NCBI GenBank assembly: GCA_902806575.1
Contig: CADCXD010000001.1
Span: 1,736,001 to 1,800,000, forward strand
From: Jackrogersella multiformis
Taxonomy: Eukaryota; Ascomycota; Sordariomycetes; Xylariales; Hypoxylaceae
DNA length: 64,000 nucleotides
Direction: 5' to 3'
Shown here: one piece after another, positions 26,797-37,629 of the stretch
Layout of the letters: the number at the start of each line of letters is the position of its first letter
Position numbering within the stretch: the first letter of the stretch is position 1
Position numbers and translations under genes: made by a program
Notes under the pieces: generated by a model
Told to the model about the DNA's origin: nothing
The model's database searches: none
What the model saw: only the letters and a program-made list of their open reading frames with translations

Positions 26797-27380
26797 CTGG
26801 TTTTAGGAGGTGGGATGAATTGTAGGTAGAGAATGTGTGTTGTAATTGTGATTGCTAAAATACAAAATACATTCTTTACTGACTTTCGACTCTCGACTTT
26901 TAATATTATTTACATCTACTAAACGAGGTAACTACTTAAAGGGGCTTGAATAATTTCGCGTCCTACACCTGGGAAACCTACCTAGGTACCTAGGTACCAG
27001 GTTGGTCCTTCATTATCATTATCAAAGATCCTAAAAGAGGAAAGTGGGGCCAAATGTTAATCTGCTAGTGAGAATCTAAACCAGCTAAGCCGAACTTAGA
27101 CTAGCGACATGAATTCTGTACCACTCGAGCCACTCAGCAGCTTCCATCAAGTGCAAACTTCCGACGAGCACCAGCCAAATTTTCTATTTTCCAGCCTCGT
27201 TGCGGATCCACTGTCAACAGCTCAACCTAACATATTCCGTACATGCAGCAGAGCTTGACACTTCCATTCTTTCAATTCCCTGCATTATTCTATCGCCTCG
27301 TTAGTCAAGAACTGGCGACCTTTTAAATAAATTTAATTCCTCCTGCATTACATCTACACAACCAGGATTAAATTGACACT
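26797..27380. promoter_or_regulatory. Divergent promoter region between OGG1 and U2AF65
   Basis: The 584 bp between the two start codons must hold both promoters and 5' leaders. It contains one block of TACCTAGGTA-type motif (26972-26998) and no recognisable TATA box at a usual distance from either start. No protein-coding potential was seen. Confidence 0.7.
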
Positions 27381-29486
27381 ATGAACGGTGATACCTATTC
27401 TTCTCGAGGTAAGTAATTTCCATCATCATTTCTTAGCTTTCCATCACTATTCTGCGAAACAAGAACAATTTGATTAACTCATCTTATCTAGATGCCCGCC
27501 ATGGCTCATCTCGGGAGTATCCTCGCGACGATCGGCGTGACCGAGGTGATCGACGAGAGCGACGACGAAGCAGATCGCCTCGTCGGTCGCATCGTGAGGT
27601 GAGAGATGAAGACGCATATGCCTCCAGCCGTAGCCATCGAGACCGCGAGCGCGAAGATCGATACGGAGGTGGCCGAGAGGGTGTCGGTCGAGAGGGTGCT
27701 GGTCGAGAGGGTGTCGGTCGAGAGGGTGCTGGTCGAGAGGGTGCTGGTCGAGAGGGTGCTGGTCGAGAGGGTGCTGGTCGAGAAGGTGTTGGCCGAGAGG
27801 GCGTCGGCCGAGAGGGAGGTGGTCGAGAGGGAGGTGGCCGAGAGAGGAGAGACCGAGAATGGGACCGCGACCGTGGTTCAAGGAGAGATGGTCGTCGTGA
27901 CGATGCTGCCGCTGCTGGTGGTGGTCGACCTCCTCGACGCGACCGCGACTTATTCGATGATCGTCGCGGTGGTGGTGGCGGTGGTGGTGGCGATAGACGA
28001 GACCGTGATAGAATTGAGCGAAACCGAGATGATGATCTCTTCGCGCAGAATCGACGAGGACGTAGTCCAACCCCACCACCTAAGAAGCGAGAACCTACTC
28101 CAGACCTTACCGATATCGTTCCTGTTCTTGAGCGCAAACGACGCATGACACAATGGGACATCAAACCTCCAGGCTACGAGAATGTCACTGCTGAGCAGGC
28201 CAAACTGTCTGGCATGTTCCCTCTACCGGGCGCACCGAGACAGCAGCCTATGGATCCTACGAAACTACAAGCTTTCATGAACCAACCTGGCGGTGCCGTT
28301 AACAGCGCAGCATTGAAACCGGGCAATTCTCGACAAAGCAAAAGACTCATTGTTTACAACATCCCTCCTGGTTCGACTGAGGATAGTATGATGTACTTCT
28401 TCAACCTTCAATTGAACGGTCTCAATGTTATCGAGAGTACCGATCCTTGCGTTCTTTGTCAGGTCTCTAAGGATCAGTCATTTGCTCTTCTCGAATTCAG
28501 GCACGCTTCAGAAGCTACTGTCGCCCTTGCTTTTGATGGCATCTCGATGGAGCCTGATGAGGTCATGAATGGTGCTGCTGGTGGTAGTGGGCATGGTTTG
28601 AATATACAGCGACCGAAGGACTATATTGTGCCAGCCATTGCCGAGGACACTCCATACAAACCTGGCGTAGTTTCGAATGTTGTCATCGATACCCCGAACA
28701 AGATCAGCATCGCCAACTTACCCCCGTATCTTACCGAAGACCAAGTAATGGAGCTTCTGACTGCATTCGGCGAGCTTAAGGCGTTGTCGTTGGTTAAAGA
28801 TACAGGGACTGAAGAATCTCGCGTAAGTTATCCACAGGATATAAATTAGGTTGATTCGTAAGCTAACATTTGATAGGGTATCGCATTCTGCGAATTCGTC
28901 GAGCCTGCCTCAACAGACATTGCCATCCAGGGTCTAAACGGCATGCTCATCGGTGATAAGAATCTGAAAGTGAAGAAGGCTAGCATTGGTATTACCCAGG
29001 TAGCAGGCGTCGAAATGGGAGTAAACGCCATGTCCATGCTTGCAGGGACTACTGCCAATGACTCGGAAGAGACCCGAGTGTTGCAGCTACTCAATATGGT
29101 GACTCCAGAAGAGTTGATGGATGGTGACGATTATCAGGGTGAGCCTTCTCTTTTATCTCCTATTTCGCATGTCCGATTTTACTAACTTATTAGAAATATG
29201 CGAGGATGTTCATGAGGAATGCTCGAAGTTCGGTCAGATCCTAGATCTCAAAGTCCCTCGACCTACCGGGGGCAGTCGACAATCCGCAGGAGTTGGCAAG
29301 ATTTATGTCAAATTTGATACGACGGCATCCGCGAAGAAGGCTCTACAAGCTCTTGCAGGACGAAAATTTGCGGACAGGACCGTAGTGACGACATACTTCC
29401 CAGAGGTAAGCGTGTCTATTAATTGATATGATGATCAAATACTGACCCGTTATGTATAGGAGAACTTCGAGGTGGGGGCATGGTAA
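27381..29486 (+). CDS. U2AF2: U2 snRNP auxiliary factor large subunit (U2AF65)
   Basis: Binds the intron polypyrimidine tract and recruits U2 snRNP in the nucleus. Exons 27381-27408, 27492-28822, 28877-29138, 29194-29405 and 29460-29486 give 619 residues; introns are 83, 54, 55 and 54 nt with CTAAC branch sites in introns 2 and 3. The first exon is only 28 nt and the last encodes ENFEVGAW. Order: RS/RD-rich N-terminus (residues 10-60), an 11-unit GREG(V/A/G) repeat (70-124), a poly-Gly run, the U2AF35-binding tryptophan motif MTQWDIKPPGYE (W231; human W92 region), RRM1 (about 293-380, RLIVYNIPPG), RRM2 (about 412-495, KISIANLPPYLTEDQ) and a UHM (about 541-615) with the R-x-F-type GRKFADR. The RRM2-UHM part is close to human U2AF65. 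The pentapeptide expansion in the RS domain is the unusual feature. Confidence 0.96.
27671..27835 (+). repeat. Coding minisatellite, 15-bp unit x 11, in the U2AF65 RS domain
   Basis: Eleven perfectly phased 15-bp units of the type GGTCGAGAGGGTGCT encode GREG followed by V, A, V, A, A, A, A, V, V, G, G. Several central units are identical at DNA level, which points to recent expansion. Being a multiple of three, gains and losses keep the frame. The repeat makes long open frames on both strands (27474-28164) that are artefacts. Confidence 0.95.
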
Positions 29487-30299
29487 TGGAAAAGCAAAAG
29501 GGGGTTCATACTACTTTTCATCCTTGAGCACGGCAGTTTGATACTACGAAGATGTGATTTGCGGGTAGGCTAGGCTAGGCTAGGCTAAGCCGATGAATCG
29601 CAAGAGTTTGCAACATTGTGAATTGTACAACAACAGAGATGCATGAAAGGAAGAACGGAAGGGGATATACTAATGAGGCGAATTCATGGCATTCACAGCA
29701 ACTCGTCAAGCTTGAAACTGCTGGATGTGTTCATCATTCATTAGGACGATATAATAATGACTGTTCAGATTCCCAACAGAAAGTGACAATTCTACGAGTT
29801 TACTGATTTTGATGCATTACCTACACTAGGTATAGGGTGGTTGACTGAAGACTAACAAGGAGGTTCTCTTGCCTTCTCGTCTATAAACCAATAGGCCAAG
29901 AGTTCCGATTGTTGACGATTGATGGTTTCGCCAATGAAACGTTAGCGTAGCTAGAATGATTGAATCGTTACGTCATATGCACTTACAAGTTACACTCACT
30001 TACCCTCCAAATGTTCTTGCTTTATTGTTGTTGATTGTTTGTGCTGCCCTTGAACCTTCAGATGGTTGCACTGAAACCTACCTACACTCTAGGTAGGTAT
30101 CCTTGGTAAGTATCCTTGGTAGGTACCTAGGTAGTGGGTAGTGTTGTATAAAAGCACATAAACGGGCTGTATTATTTTATTTGCAGCTACCTTCCTAGGT
30201 ATTATCTTGTTATTGTGCTCGAGATACCACTCGGCCTTTCAAGTTCGACATCATAGAAGAAACATACCTAGTGATCGATCAAGCCGCACTTGGCCCACC
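29487..30299. other. Spacer between U2AF65 and the TENA gene
   Basis: 813 bp with the U2AF65 3' UTR (GGCTA tandem copies at 29565-29588) and the downstream promoter, including TACCTAGG motifs at 30090-30133 and 30195-30203. No gene seen. Confidence 0.7.
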
Positions 30300-31094
30300 A
30301 TGTTTAAATCATCTCTATCAGATTTTCTCCTTTTCAGCCCTGAAATAACTGAGCCTTATCAGCGAGCTACACATTCTCATTTTCTTAGTCTCGCTGGTCA
30401 AGGTCAGCTTCTCCCAGAGATACTTAGTCAATGGCTATCTCAAGATCGACTCTATGCCCAGGCTTACATCAGATTCGCCGGTGGGCTGATATCCCGTGTT
30501 CAGCTACCGATCAAGGTAGACGATCAGCAGACATCGAAGACTCTAGAGTGGAGAATTCTGTCATTGTTACAAACTGCTCTTCTGGGTGTTACGAGAGAGT
30601 TGGAGTTCTTCGAAGAAACTTCTAAGAAGTATGGGCTAGATCTCGAAGCTCTCGGTCCTGTCGCTGAAGGAGGTAACCTATCGAATAGGTCGACTAGCTT
30701 CGCACCTAACAGGGCTACACAGGACTACATTGACTTATTTGACTCATTCGCCGCGCAGCCTGACGGAGACTTGTCTAGGACTCTCCTTGATGGATTGGTT
30801 GTGCTCTGGACTACGGAGAAAGTCTACTTAGACTCCTGGACCTATGCAAAACACCACGCCTCGGACCGTGTCGATGAAAAAGAGGACCTCGACGGCGGAG
30901 CCTTGAGAAGGGAATTCATCCCTAACTGGACTTCCGAGAAATTTGGTGCGTTCGTGCAGGAGTGTCAGGGGTGCCTAGACGCTTATGCTGCTACACATGA
31001 TGGGGATACGGAGGAGGTTATTGCCGCAGGCTCTATGTCACTTTTCAAGAAGGTTCTATACCTGGAGGAATCGTTCTGGCCGATGGTTGGTTAA
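30300..31094 (+). CDS. TENA/THI-4 family protein (haem-oxygenase-like fold)
   Basis: Intronless 264-residue protein. I start it at the ATG at 30300 (context CCACCATG); an in-frame extension upstream to 30207 lacks an ATG start and similarity. The N-terminal PYQRATHSHFL, the WLSQDRLYAQAYIRFAG segment (residues 45-59) and the C-terminal FKKVLYLEESFWPMV (E256/E257, W260) are typical of TENA/THI-4 proteins, all-alpha enzymes that salvage thiamine precursors. The family's catalytic cysteine position (in LPCFW of bacterial TenA) appears to be a threonine within LWTTEKVYLDSW. The only cysteines are in ECQGC near residue 230. It may therefore belong to the cysteine-less TenA group; substrate unknown. 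Its 3' neighbour, 680 bp away in the same direction, is BUB1, with no functional link visible. Confidence 0.85.
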   Translation: MFKSSLSDFLLFSPEITEPYQRATHSHFLSLAGQGQLLPEILSQWLSQDRLYAQAYIRFAGGLISRVQLPIKVDDQQTSKTLEWRILSLLQTALLGVTRELEFFEETSKKYGLDLEALGPVAEGGNLSNRSTSFAPNRATQDYIDLFDSFAAQPDGDLSRTLLDGLVVLWTTEKVYLDSWTYAKHHASDRVDEKEDLDGGALRREFIPNWTSEKFGAFVQECQGCLDAYAATHDGDTEEVIAAGSMSLFKKVLYLEESFWPMVG

Positions 31095-31773
31095 AAATGC
31101 CACTGTTGACGTTCTTCGCTTACCTGATCGAATTGCGTCCACCACCGAGTCCTACCTAGGTAGATAACCAGTTCTACCACAGAGACCAGAACTACCGACT
31201 ACTCTACATTCCTTTGGAAGAGATAGGTATGAGCTAGATTGGGAGTTTAATTCGCCGAGAAGACGATGATTGGTGAATTTGTATGGTTATAACGTTCGAT
31301 ACTAGTATGATCAGAGCATTCTAGAGACTTATTATTATCTGCTGTCTATTAATACCTACCTAGGTAGGTACCTAGCTGAAATCGACCATCGAGCTTATGG
31401 TTACCTACCTAGGTACATGTAGGTAGATTAGGTACCTAGGTACTTATCTAGATTCTAAGGTATGAAAACCTACCTAGGTAATTGCATCTTCTATACTAAA
31501 ATGGTTAATTGAATATTCGAAGTGCGCAAACGGACCCCACCTTTAATCCGTTGTCAGGGCAACATCAGGTGCTAGAATCAAAACAGTCAACAAGAAACAG
31601 GGGATAAAACCTGTATTATTTACCTACCTACATTAGGTACACTTAAGGTAGTTAGGCAGACAAGTCACCTTAACTCCACGCCAATATTGTCGCATAATCT
31701 TCTCGACTTCAACAACGGTCAATCTCTACTAACATTTTAGGTCCTTTGAATCGACTTTTGCCATTTCGCTACA
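31095..31773. other. Spacer with TACCTAGGTA motifs upstream of BUB1
   Basis: 679 bp between the TENA stop codon and the BUB1 start. It holds a dense motif block at 31350-31480 (TACCTACCTAGGTAGG-type palindromes) and the BUB1 promoter. No open frame of interest. Confidence 0.7.
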
Positions 31774-34700
31774 ATGGCTGCAGGCGATCTCATTGATTTC
31801 GACATAATCGAAGGACAAAAGGAGAACATCCAGTCCTTGCCTGGGGGACGATCAGCCAGAAAGCTTGTTGAGGCATTCTCGCCGTCTCCTCTGCACAAAC
31901 TCTTGACACCGACACCAACAGATACCAAAAACATCAACGATTGCATTAGAGCCGAGTACGAGGCCGAGGTTGCAACTATTTCTGAGTCGGACGACCCTCT
32001 CGACGTCTTTGATCGATACGTGCGTTGGACGTTTGATGCTTATCCATCTGCCCAAGCCACACCCCAATCGCAATTACATACTCTACTCGAACGCGCAACC
32101 AAGACTTTCATCGGTTCAGCCCAGTACAAGAACGACCCCAGATATCTGAAGCTGTGGCTCCTTTATATTAAATTCTTTTCCGACTCTCCTAGAGAGACTT
32201 ACGTCTTCCTATCGCGCCATACCATCGGCGAAGGACTAGCTCTGTTCTACGAGGAGTACGCTGCCTGGCTAGAAAGCGCAGGCCGTTGGGCACAGGCCGA
32301 AGAAGTATACAAGCTAGGCATCGAGCGCGAGGCGAGACCGGTCCAGAGATTGGTTCGCAAATTCGGAGAATTCGAGCAGAGACGGGCACATCAACCTGAC
32401 GAAGCGGACGACCCGTCATCACCAGCACTACCTACAGTCCGGCCCGCACTTATGGCCAAGGTAGACCCATTTGCTGCCTCAGCACGAGCGCCGGCAGATC
32501 CCCAGGCCCCGAGGCCAAACATGGGCATTGGGGGACAATCCTCGAAACCGGGGAAGGCGAAGCTTGCAGTCTTCTCAGATGCCGGTTCTGATGTAAGCCC
32601 AATGTCCAAAATGGGTGAAAGTGCGAAGGGTTGGGATACGATAGGATCACTGGCGGATCGTAAGAAGGAAAATGTGGTGGAGGCAAAGCCTTGGGTGGGA
32701 GAGACGTTGACGACGCAAGTAAAGAAGAGTAGTGGTCCGAAGATGTCTGTGTTCCGGGATCCTGTAAGTTAACAGTCCCATCCCTACATGGCAATGTCCA
32801 TTTGTTGATGACAGCAGGACTAATTTGTGGCGGTTGCCCGATTGTGTATTTTCAGTCTTTGTCCAGAATAGCAGAGTCCCATATTGTCATTGCCCCATCA
32901 AAGCATCAACTCATCGTAAACCCTGTAAATGGGAAGAAAGAACGTGTCTTTATTAACCTCGAGGCCATTTACCCAACCCCAGAAGAGCCTGGGACCGAGC
33001 TCAGTTTCGAGGAATTATGGGCTGCAAATCGAGGTTGGCTTGATGTGTGCTGGGACGACGACAGCATTGTTGAAGAACGACAGGAACTGACTCCTCGACA
33101 ATCACCCGAAGTAGATTTTCTCCGTCGCCAGATGGCAGAGAAATTAGTGATACACCACGACTCTGTAGAGCTAGACGAAAATGGGGCAATTAAGGAGCAG
33201 TCGAGGCCTGTTAAAAGTAAAAAGAAGAAAATGTTGGAAGTGAACGAGACCCAAATAAGTCAGTCGACGCCCACCACACTACCCATCAGCTCGCCCTGCC
33301 ACCCTACTACCTTACTACCCTGCTACCCTTCACGGTAACGAACAACTAAACAGACGTAGACCGCTAACTCTTTAACAGTCAAAGCCAAACTGGACTCGCC
33401 ATCAGGCCCAAAAATAAAGAAAAAGAGTAGTGCACATTCAGAACCGACAATGACGATGCACACTAAAGCTGCGACTGATGAGATTTACGAGTTATTCAAT
33501 GCACCGCTCCAATCTACCCAAGAAGAAGGTGAGGAGAGTGACGAAGAGTATTTGACAGACGGTGACTACACTAGTGGTGGAGAAAGCGTCAATACTACCA
33601 GGCGAATCTCGACAAGTGAAGCCGGCGACGACGAGACGTCTGATGTCAAGAGTGTAAGTGAATGGTCGGACTTTACAGCACAGAAGCACATCCCAACAAT
33701 GGACGGCGAGAGCGAGAACGGCGATGATGTTGGAGAACGAAGTGACTCTGAGTCGTCGGATCTTATCGACACCAATGACAACGAAGATGATGACGACCAA
33801 GACTCGCTCCCGAGGACCAGATTTATTCCCATACCACCAGAGGATTATGTAGCACCTACGCGACCGTATAGGGACCCGGCCGAGGTAGCTAACAATCGCC
33901 TCCCGTTCATGACACCTATCACAGAGCGTACAGAATCCTCCGTCGGTCTCGTCACTGCAGGCAAGTCCCATTACACCAACACGAAGACTCCTAGTAAGAG
34001 AGAACTTCGTGACGACTTGGTCGAAGAGGATGAAGACGACGAGGACTTCGAGCCGCTGAGTAGCCCCCTGCGGGAAGTCCTTAGTGAGGCTCGTTCCCCT
34101 CCGGTGGTGAAGATCCCACAGCCTCTCCTGAAGAAGCTGAAAACATCCACTACATCTACCCCTCCTAGCCAACGGAAAACAAAGGAGGTGCAGAAGGGCC
34201 CGATTATCAAGGAGCCACGATGTAATCCCGTCGACAGAGCTATCAGAGAAGAGATCCTCGCACGCATGCAACCCTCTCTCAACTCGTACTTTGGCTTCTA
34301 CGACCACCGTAGCGAGCGATGCGAGAAAGGTGCCGAGATCCGCAAGTTCGTCAAAGCCGTAGCGAAGATGGGAAGCAAGAAAGATGGCGAAAAGACGAGC
34401 ACTATTCATTCCAACCCCGTGCTTGAGTTTCCCGAGATCACGAGCGAGTACACAATCAAGCGGGAACTGGGTGCAGGCGCGTTCGCCCCGGTCTACCTCG
34501 TCGAGAACTCGTGTCCGGAGAACGACGAGAACAATAAGGAGAACGAACCCAAGGTCGCCATGGGAAAAGGCGGGTTCGCTACTACTACCCGTGCCACCCT
34601 CGAAGCCTTGAAGATGGAGCAGCCGCCTACGGCCTGGGAGTTTCACATGATGCGCCTCGCGGCCACGCGTCTAGGCCCGCAACACCGCGCCACCGCCTCC

Positions 34701-35492
34701 GTCTCGGCGGCCCACGAGCTGCATCTATACCAGGACGAGGGCTTCCTGTTCCTGCCGCTCCACCCCCACGGCACCCTGCTCGACGTCGTCAACTTCTTTA
34801 GCGAGGCCAACAAGGGCCCCATGGACGAGCCGCTAGCCATGTTCTTCAGCATCGAGCTGCTGCGCACGGTCGAGGCGCTGCATTCGAAGCAGATCCTGCA
34901 CGGCGACCTCAAGCCCGACAACTGCCTCCTGCGCCTCGACGACGGCGCGCCGGCGCTGTGCGGCCCGTGGGCCGCGGACGGGTCGGGCGGCTGGGCGGGG
35001 CGCGGCATCGTGCTCATCGACTTCGGGCGCGGCATCGACATGCGGGCGTTCGGGCCGGACGTGCAGTTCGTGGCGGACTGGAAGACGGACCAGCACGACT
35101 GCGCCGAGGTGCGCGAGGGCCGGCCCTGGACCTGGCAGCTGGACTACCACGGGCTGGCCGGCACCGTGCACACGCTGCTCTTCGGCAAGTACATCGAGAC
35201 GGCGCGCGCGGACCAGGGCGGCCTGGGCACCTCCGCCGGCCGCCGCTACCGCATCCGCGAGCCCCTCAAGCGCTACTGGCAGACCGACCTCTGGGCCGAG
35301 TGCTTCGACGTGCTGCTCAACCCGGGCTCCCACGCCGACGCCGAGGACGGCAGAAGCATGCCCGTCACCCGCAGCCTGCGCCGCGTGCGCGAGCGCATGG
35401 AGAGGTGGCTCGAGGCCAACTGCGAGAAGGGCATCGGCCTGCGCGGGCTGATGGCGAGGGTCGAGGGGATGGCGAGGGCGAGGAGGCATTGA
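31774..35492 (+). CDS. BUB1: Spindle-checkpoint kinase BUB1/Mad3 (undivided MadBub)
   Basis: Acts at kinetochores to delay anaphase and inhibit APC/C-Cdc20. Exons 31774-32763, 32856-33258 and 33379-35492; introns of 92 and 120 nt (the second with CTAAC and donor GTCAGT) give 1168 residues. In order: KEN box 16-18 (GQKENIQSL); Mad3/Bub1 TPR domain (about 55-215); ABBA-like LAVFSD 264-269; second KEN 298-300; ABBA-like MSVFRD 324-329; GLEBS/Bub3-binding motif around FEELWA 381-386; conserved region II MTMHTKAATDEIYELFNAPL from 489; acidic linker; kinase domain from about 821. Kinase residues: Gly-loop GAGAF 829-833, Lys876, HGDLKPDN with catalytic D974, and DFG-type D1012 (IDFGRG). The ATP lobe has an insert of about 30 residues with a third KEN (851-853). 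Codons become almost entirely G/C-ending after about 34640. Confidence 0.95.
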
Positions 35493-36098
35493 CGGGGAAG
35501 GGGTTCTTGTGATGGGCTAATGCCGATGCCGGATGCCCCTTGTTTGTTTCTTTAGGTGGGCATGAGTAGGGGCTTGGTTTTGTGTTGTGGTGGCGTGGCT
35601 AGGGGACGGAACTTGACTTGACTTGGTATCAGGAGAAGGGAGAAGGGGGGAGAACGAAGAAACGAACTACACAAGTGGAAACGGCGATGGAAGTGGACAT
35701 CCGCATTGCATTTTCAGGCGTTGGGCGGAATTTTACGTCAGTCACGAGGATTCCAGCACCCGGGTTCTGATTCAGGATCGTGCGGGCCGCACGACATTTC
35801 ACGCACGCCTATCTGCATATTAGGCAGAAGCAGAAACAAGAGGCGGCGGTGTTCTTGTTGCGGCTATTTGCCCCCTATTCATAGCAAGCTTGGCTGTCGA
35901 GATTAGTTGCATTGCTTTTTTTCCTTTACATACCCGATACCATTGCCATACATACGCCTTTGCCTTTTCTCGTTCTGCAGATCAATACAAAAAACCATTT
36001 GATAAACATACACACTTTATACAAAGACCTTGCTTGCTATGGTCGAATTGAATGACAGGGTAACTAATAATAAACCCATTTATTTATTTATGAATTTT
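35493..36098. other. Convergent 3' spacer between BUB1 and APN1
   Basis: 606 bp holding both 3' UTRs. ATTT repeats at 36078-36092 lie just downstream of the APN1 stop codon. Nothing coding was seen. Confidence 0.7.
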
Positions 36099-37629
36099 TT
36101 ATTCAGACTCCTCGTCCTCCGAAGACTCGGCCTTCCTCTTCCTCCCCCGCTGCTGCGGCTTCTTCTTGGGGGCGGCCTTCTTCGCGTCCTTGGCGCTCTT
36201 GCGGTCGACCTGGTCCTGGATCTTGGAGCGCTCGGCGGCGCCCTCGGCCTGCAGGCGGGCGTCGAGGGCCTTGAACTCGGCGCCCTCGGGGTCCATGCCG
36301 ATGAGGCTCTCGAGCAGCTTGATCTCGTCGGCCCAGACCCGCTTGTCCTCGAAGGACTTGCCGTCGGGGCCCTTGCGGTCGATGGGCGTCTCGAGCACCA
36401 TGGGCAGGCCCTGGAAGGCGCCGTGGTTCACCACGCTGTGGAAGGCGCGCAGCCCGATGAACCCCGTGCCGATGTTGGCGTGCAGGTCCCGGTGCGAGGA
36501 CAGCGGCGCCTTGCTGTCGTTCAGGTGGAAGGCTTTGAGGTACGAGGACCCGACTACGCTGTTGAATTCGGATACGGTGGCCTCGAATGTCTCGGCCGTG
36601 CGGATGTCGTAGCCTGCGGCGAAGGCGTGGCACTGTGGCGTGGGGGTTTAGTATTGGTTGTCTATGGAAAAGGGGAAGAGGAGGGGGAATGAATAAATGG
36701 TAGAATAGAGACACTCACCGTGTCTATGCAAACTCCTACTCTGTCCTTGTCCTCTACGAGCTCGATGATATCCCGTAGGTCTTCGAACGTGGAGCCGACG
36801 ACGTTTCCCTGCCCGGCCATATTCTCCAACACCGTGATGACGGTGCTTGTCGCCTTATGGGCCTTGTTCAGCTGCTTGGCTATGCGGCCAATGGCATTTG
36901 CCTTGGTATCGCCGTTGGTGTTTCCAGGGTGGAAGTTGTACAGCTTGACGCCGAGCGACTCGCAGCGTTGCAGGTCGTCCACGAACGCGTTATACGCTTG
37001 GTCTGCCTTCTCTTTCTCCGCCTGGGCTAGGTTCACAAGATAGGAGCCGTGAGGGAGGCAGTGCTTGTGGACCTCGAATTTGTGCTCCTTCGATAGGGTG
37101 CGGAACCCGTTGAGCGCATCGGGTGCGATAGGGGGGTTCGCCCACTTGCGCTGTGATTTCAGGAATAACGCAAACGCATTTGCGCCGATCTGAACGGCGT
37201 TGTTAATCGAGTTTTGTACACCTAAGAGGGCGGATATGTCAGCTTGAAAAGGGGTTCGAGTATCCGGGGGGCTTCGGGATGCTACAAACCTCCTGCGCTG
37301 CTGACGTGCGCGCCGATGTACATAGACTTCTTAAGAGTATCGATGACGGTGCGCTTAGCTAGAGCCATGAGATCTTCGGTCTTCGACTTGGCGGGTTTGC
37401 GTTTCTTCGCGGCTTTGGGTTCAGGGGCGGCAGGCTCTACGTCGTCTTCGTCTTCATCGTCGTCCTCAACTTTGGGTTTCTGTGCCTTCCGCTTCTTGGA
37501 AGGCTTGGGTTCGTCGATATCCGACTCTTCGACAGGCTCTTCGACGGCCTTGCGCTTTGCTGCTTTAGCTTTCGGTGCGCTCTTCACTTCGGAGGCTTTG
37601 CTTAGTCGAGACGACTGACGAGGAGGCAT
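36099..37629 (-). CDS. APN1: AP endonuclease APN1 (endonuclease IV family)
   Basis: Cuts 5' of abasic sites in base-excision repair and also trims damaged 3' ends. Exons 37629-37290, 37221-36719 and 36632-36099; introns of 68 nt (unusual donor GTTTGT) and 86 nt. Joins restore SSAGG|VQNSINNAVQIGANAF and CIDT|CHAFAAGYD, giving 458 residues. All nine zinc/catalytic ligands of the family are present: H171 (LPHGSY), H211 (FHPGN), E246 (LENMAG), D280 and H283 (CIDTCH), H317 (FHLNDS), D330 and H332 (HRDLHANIG), E362 (LETP). The catalytic TIM barrel starts near YIGAHVSSAGG (104-114). A Lys/acid-rich N-terminal extension of about 100 residues and a C-terminal tail with RGRKRK are likely nuclear-targeting segments. 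The last exon is markedly GC-rich compared with the first two. Confidence 0.97.

Noticed and set aside
27474..28164. Long overlapping frames on both strands (180-226 residues) across the U2AF65 N-terminus
   Set aside because: They come from the 15-bp repeat and biased RS codons. The U2AF65 frame is the one continued by conserved RRMs.
33492..34646. 384-residue minus-strand frame inside BUB1
   Set aside because: Antisense shadow of a conserved exon; no family similarity.
34833..35512. Large antisense and alternative frames over the BUB1 kinase
   Set aside because: A consequence of very high GC with few stop codons; the kinase frame has all catalytic motifs.
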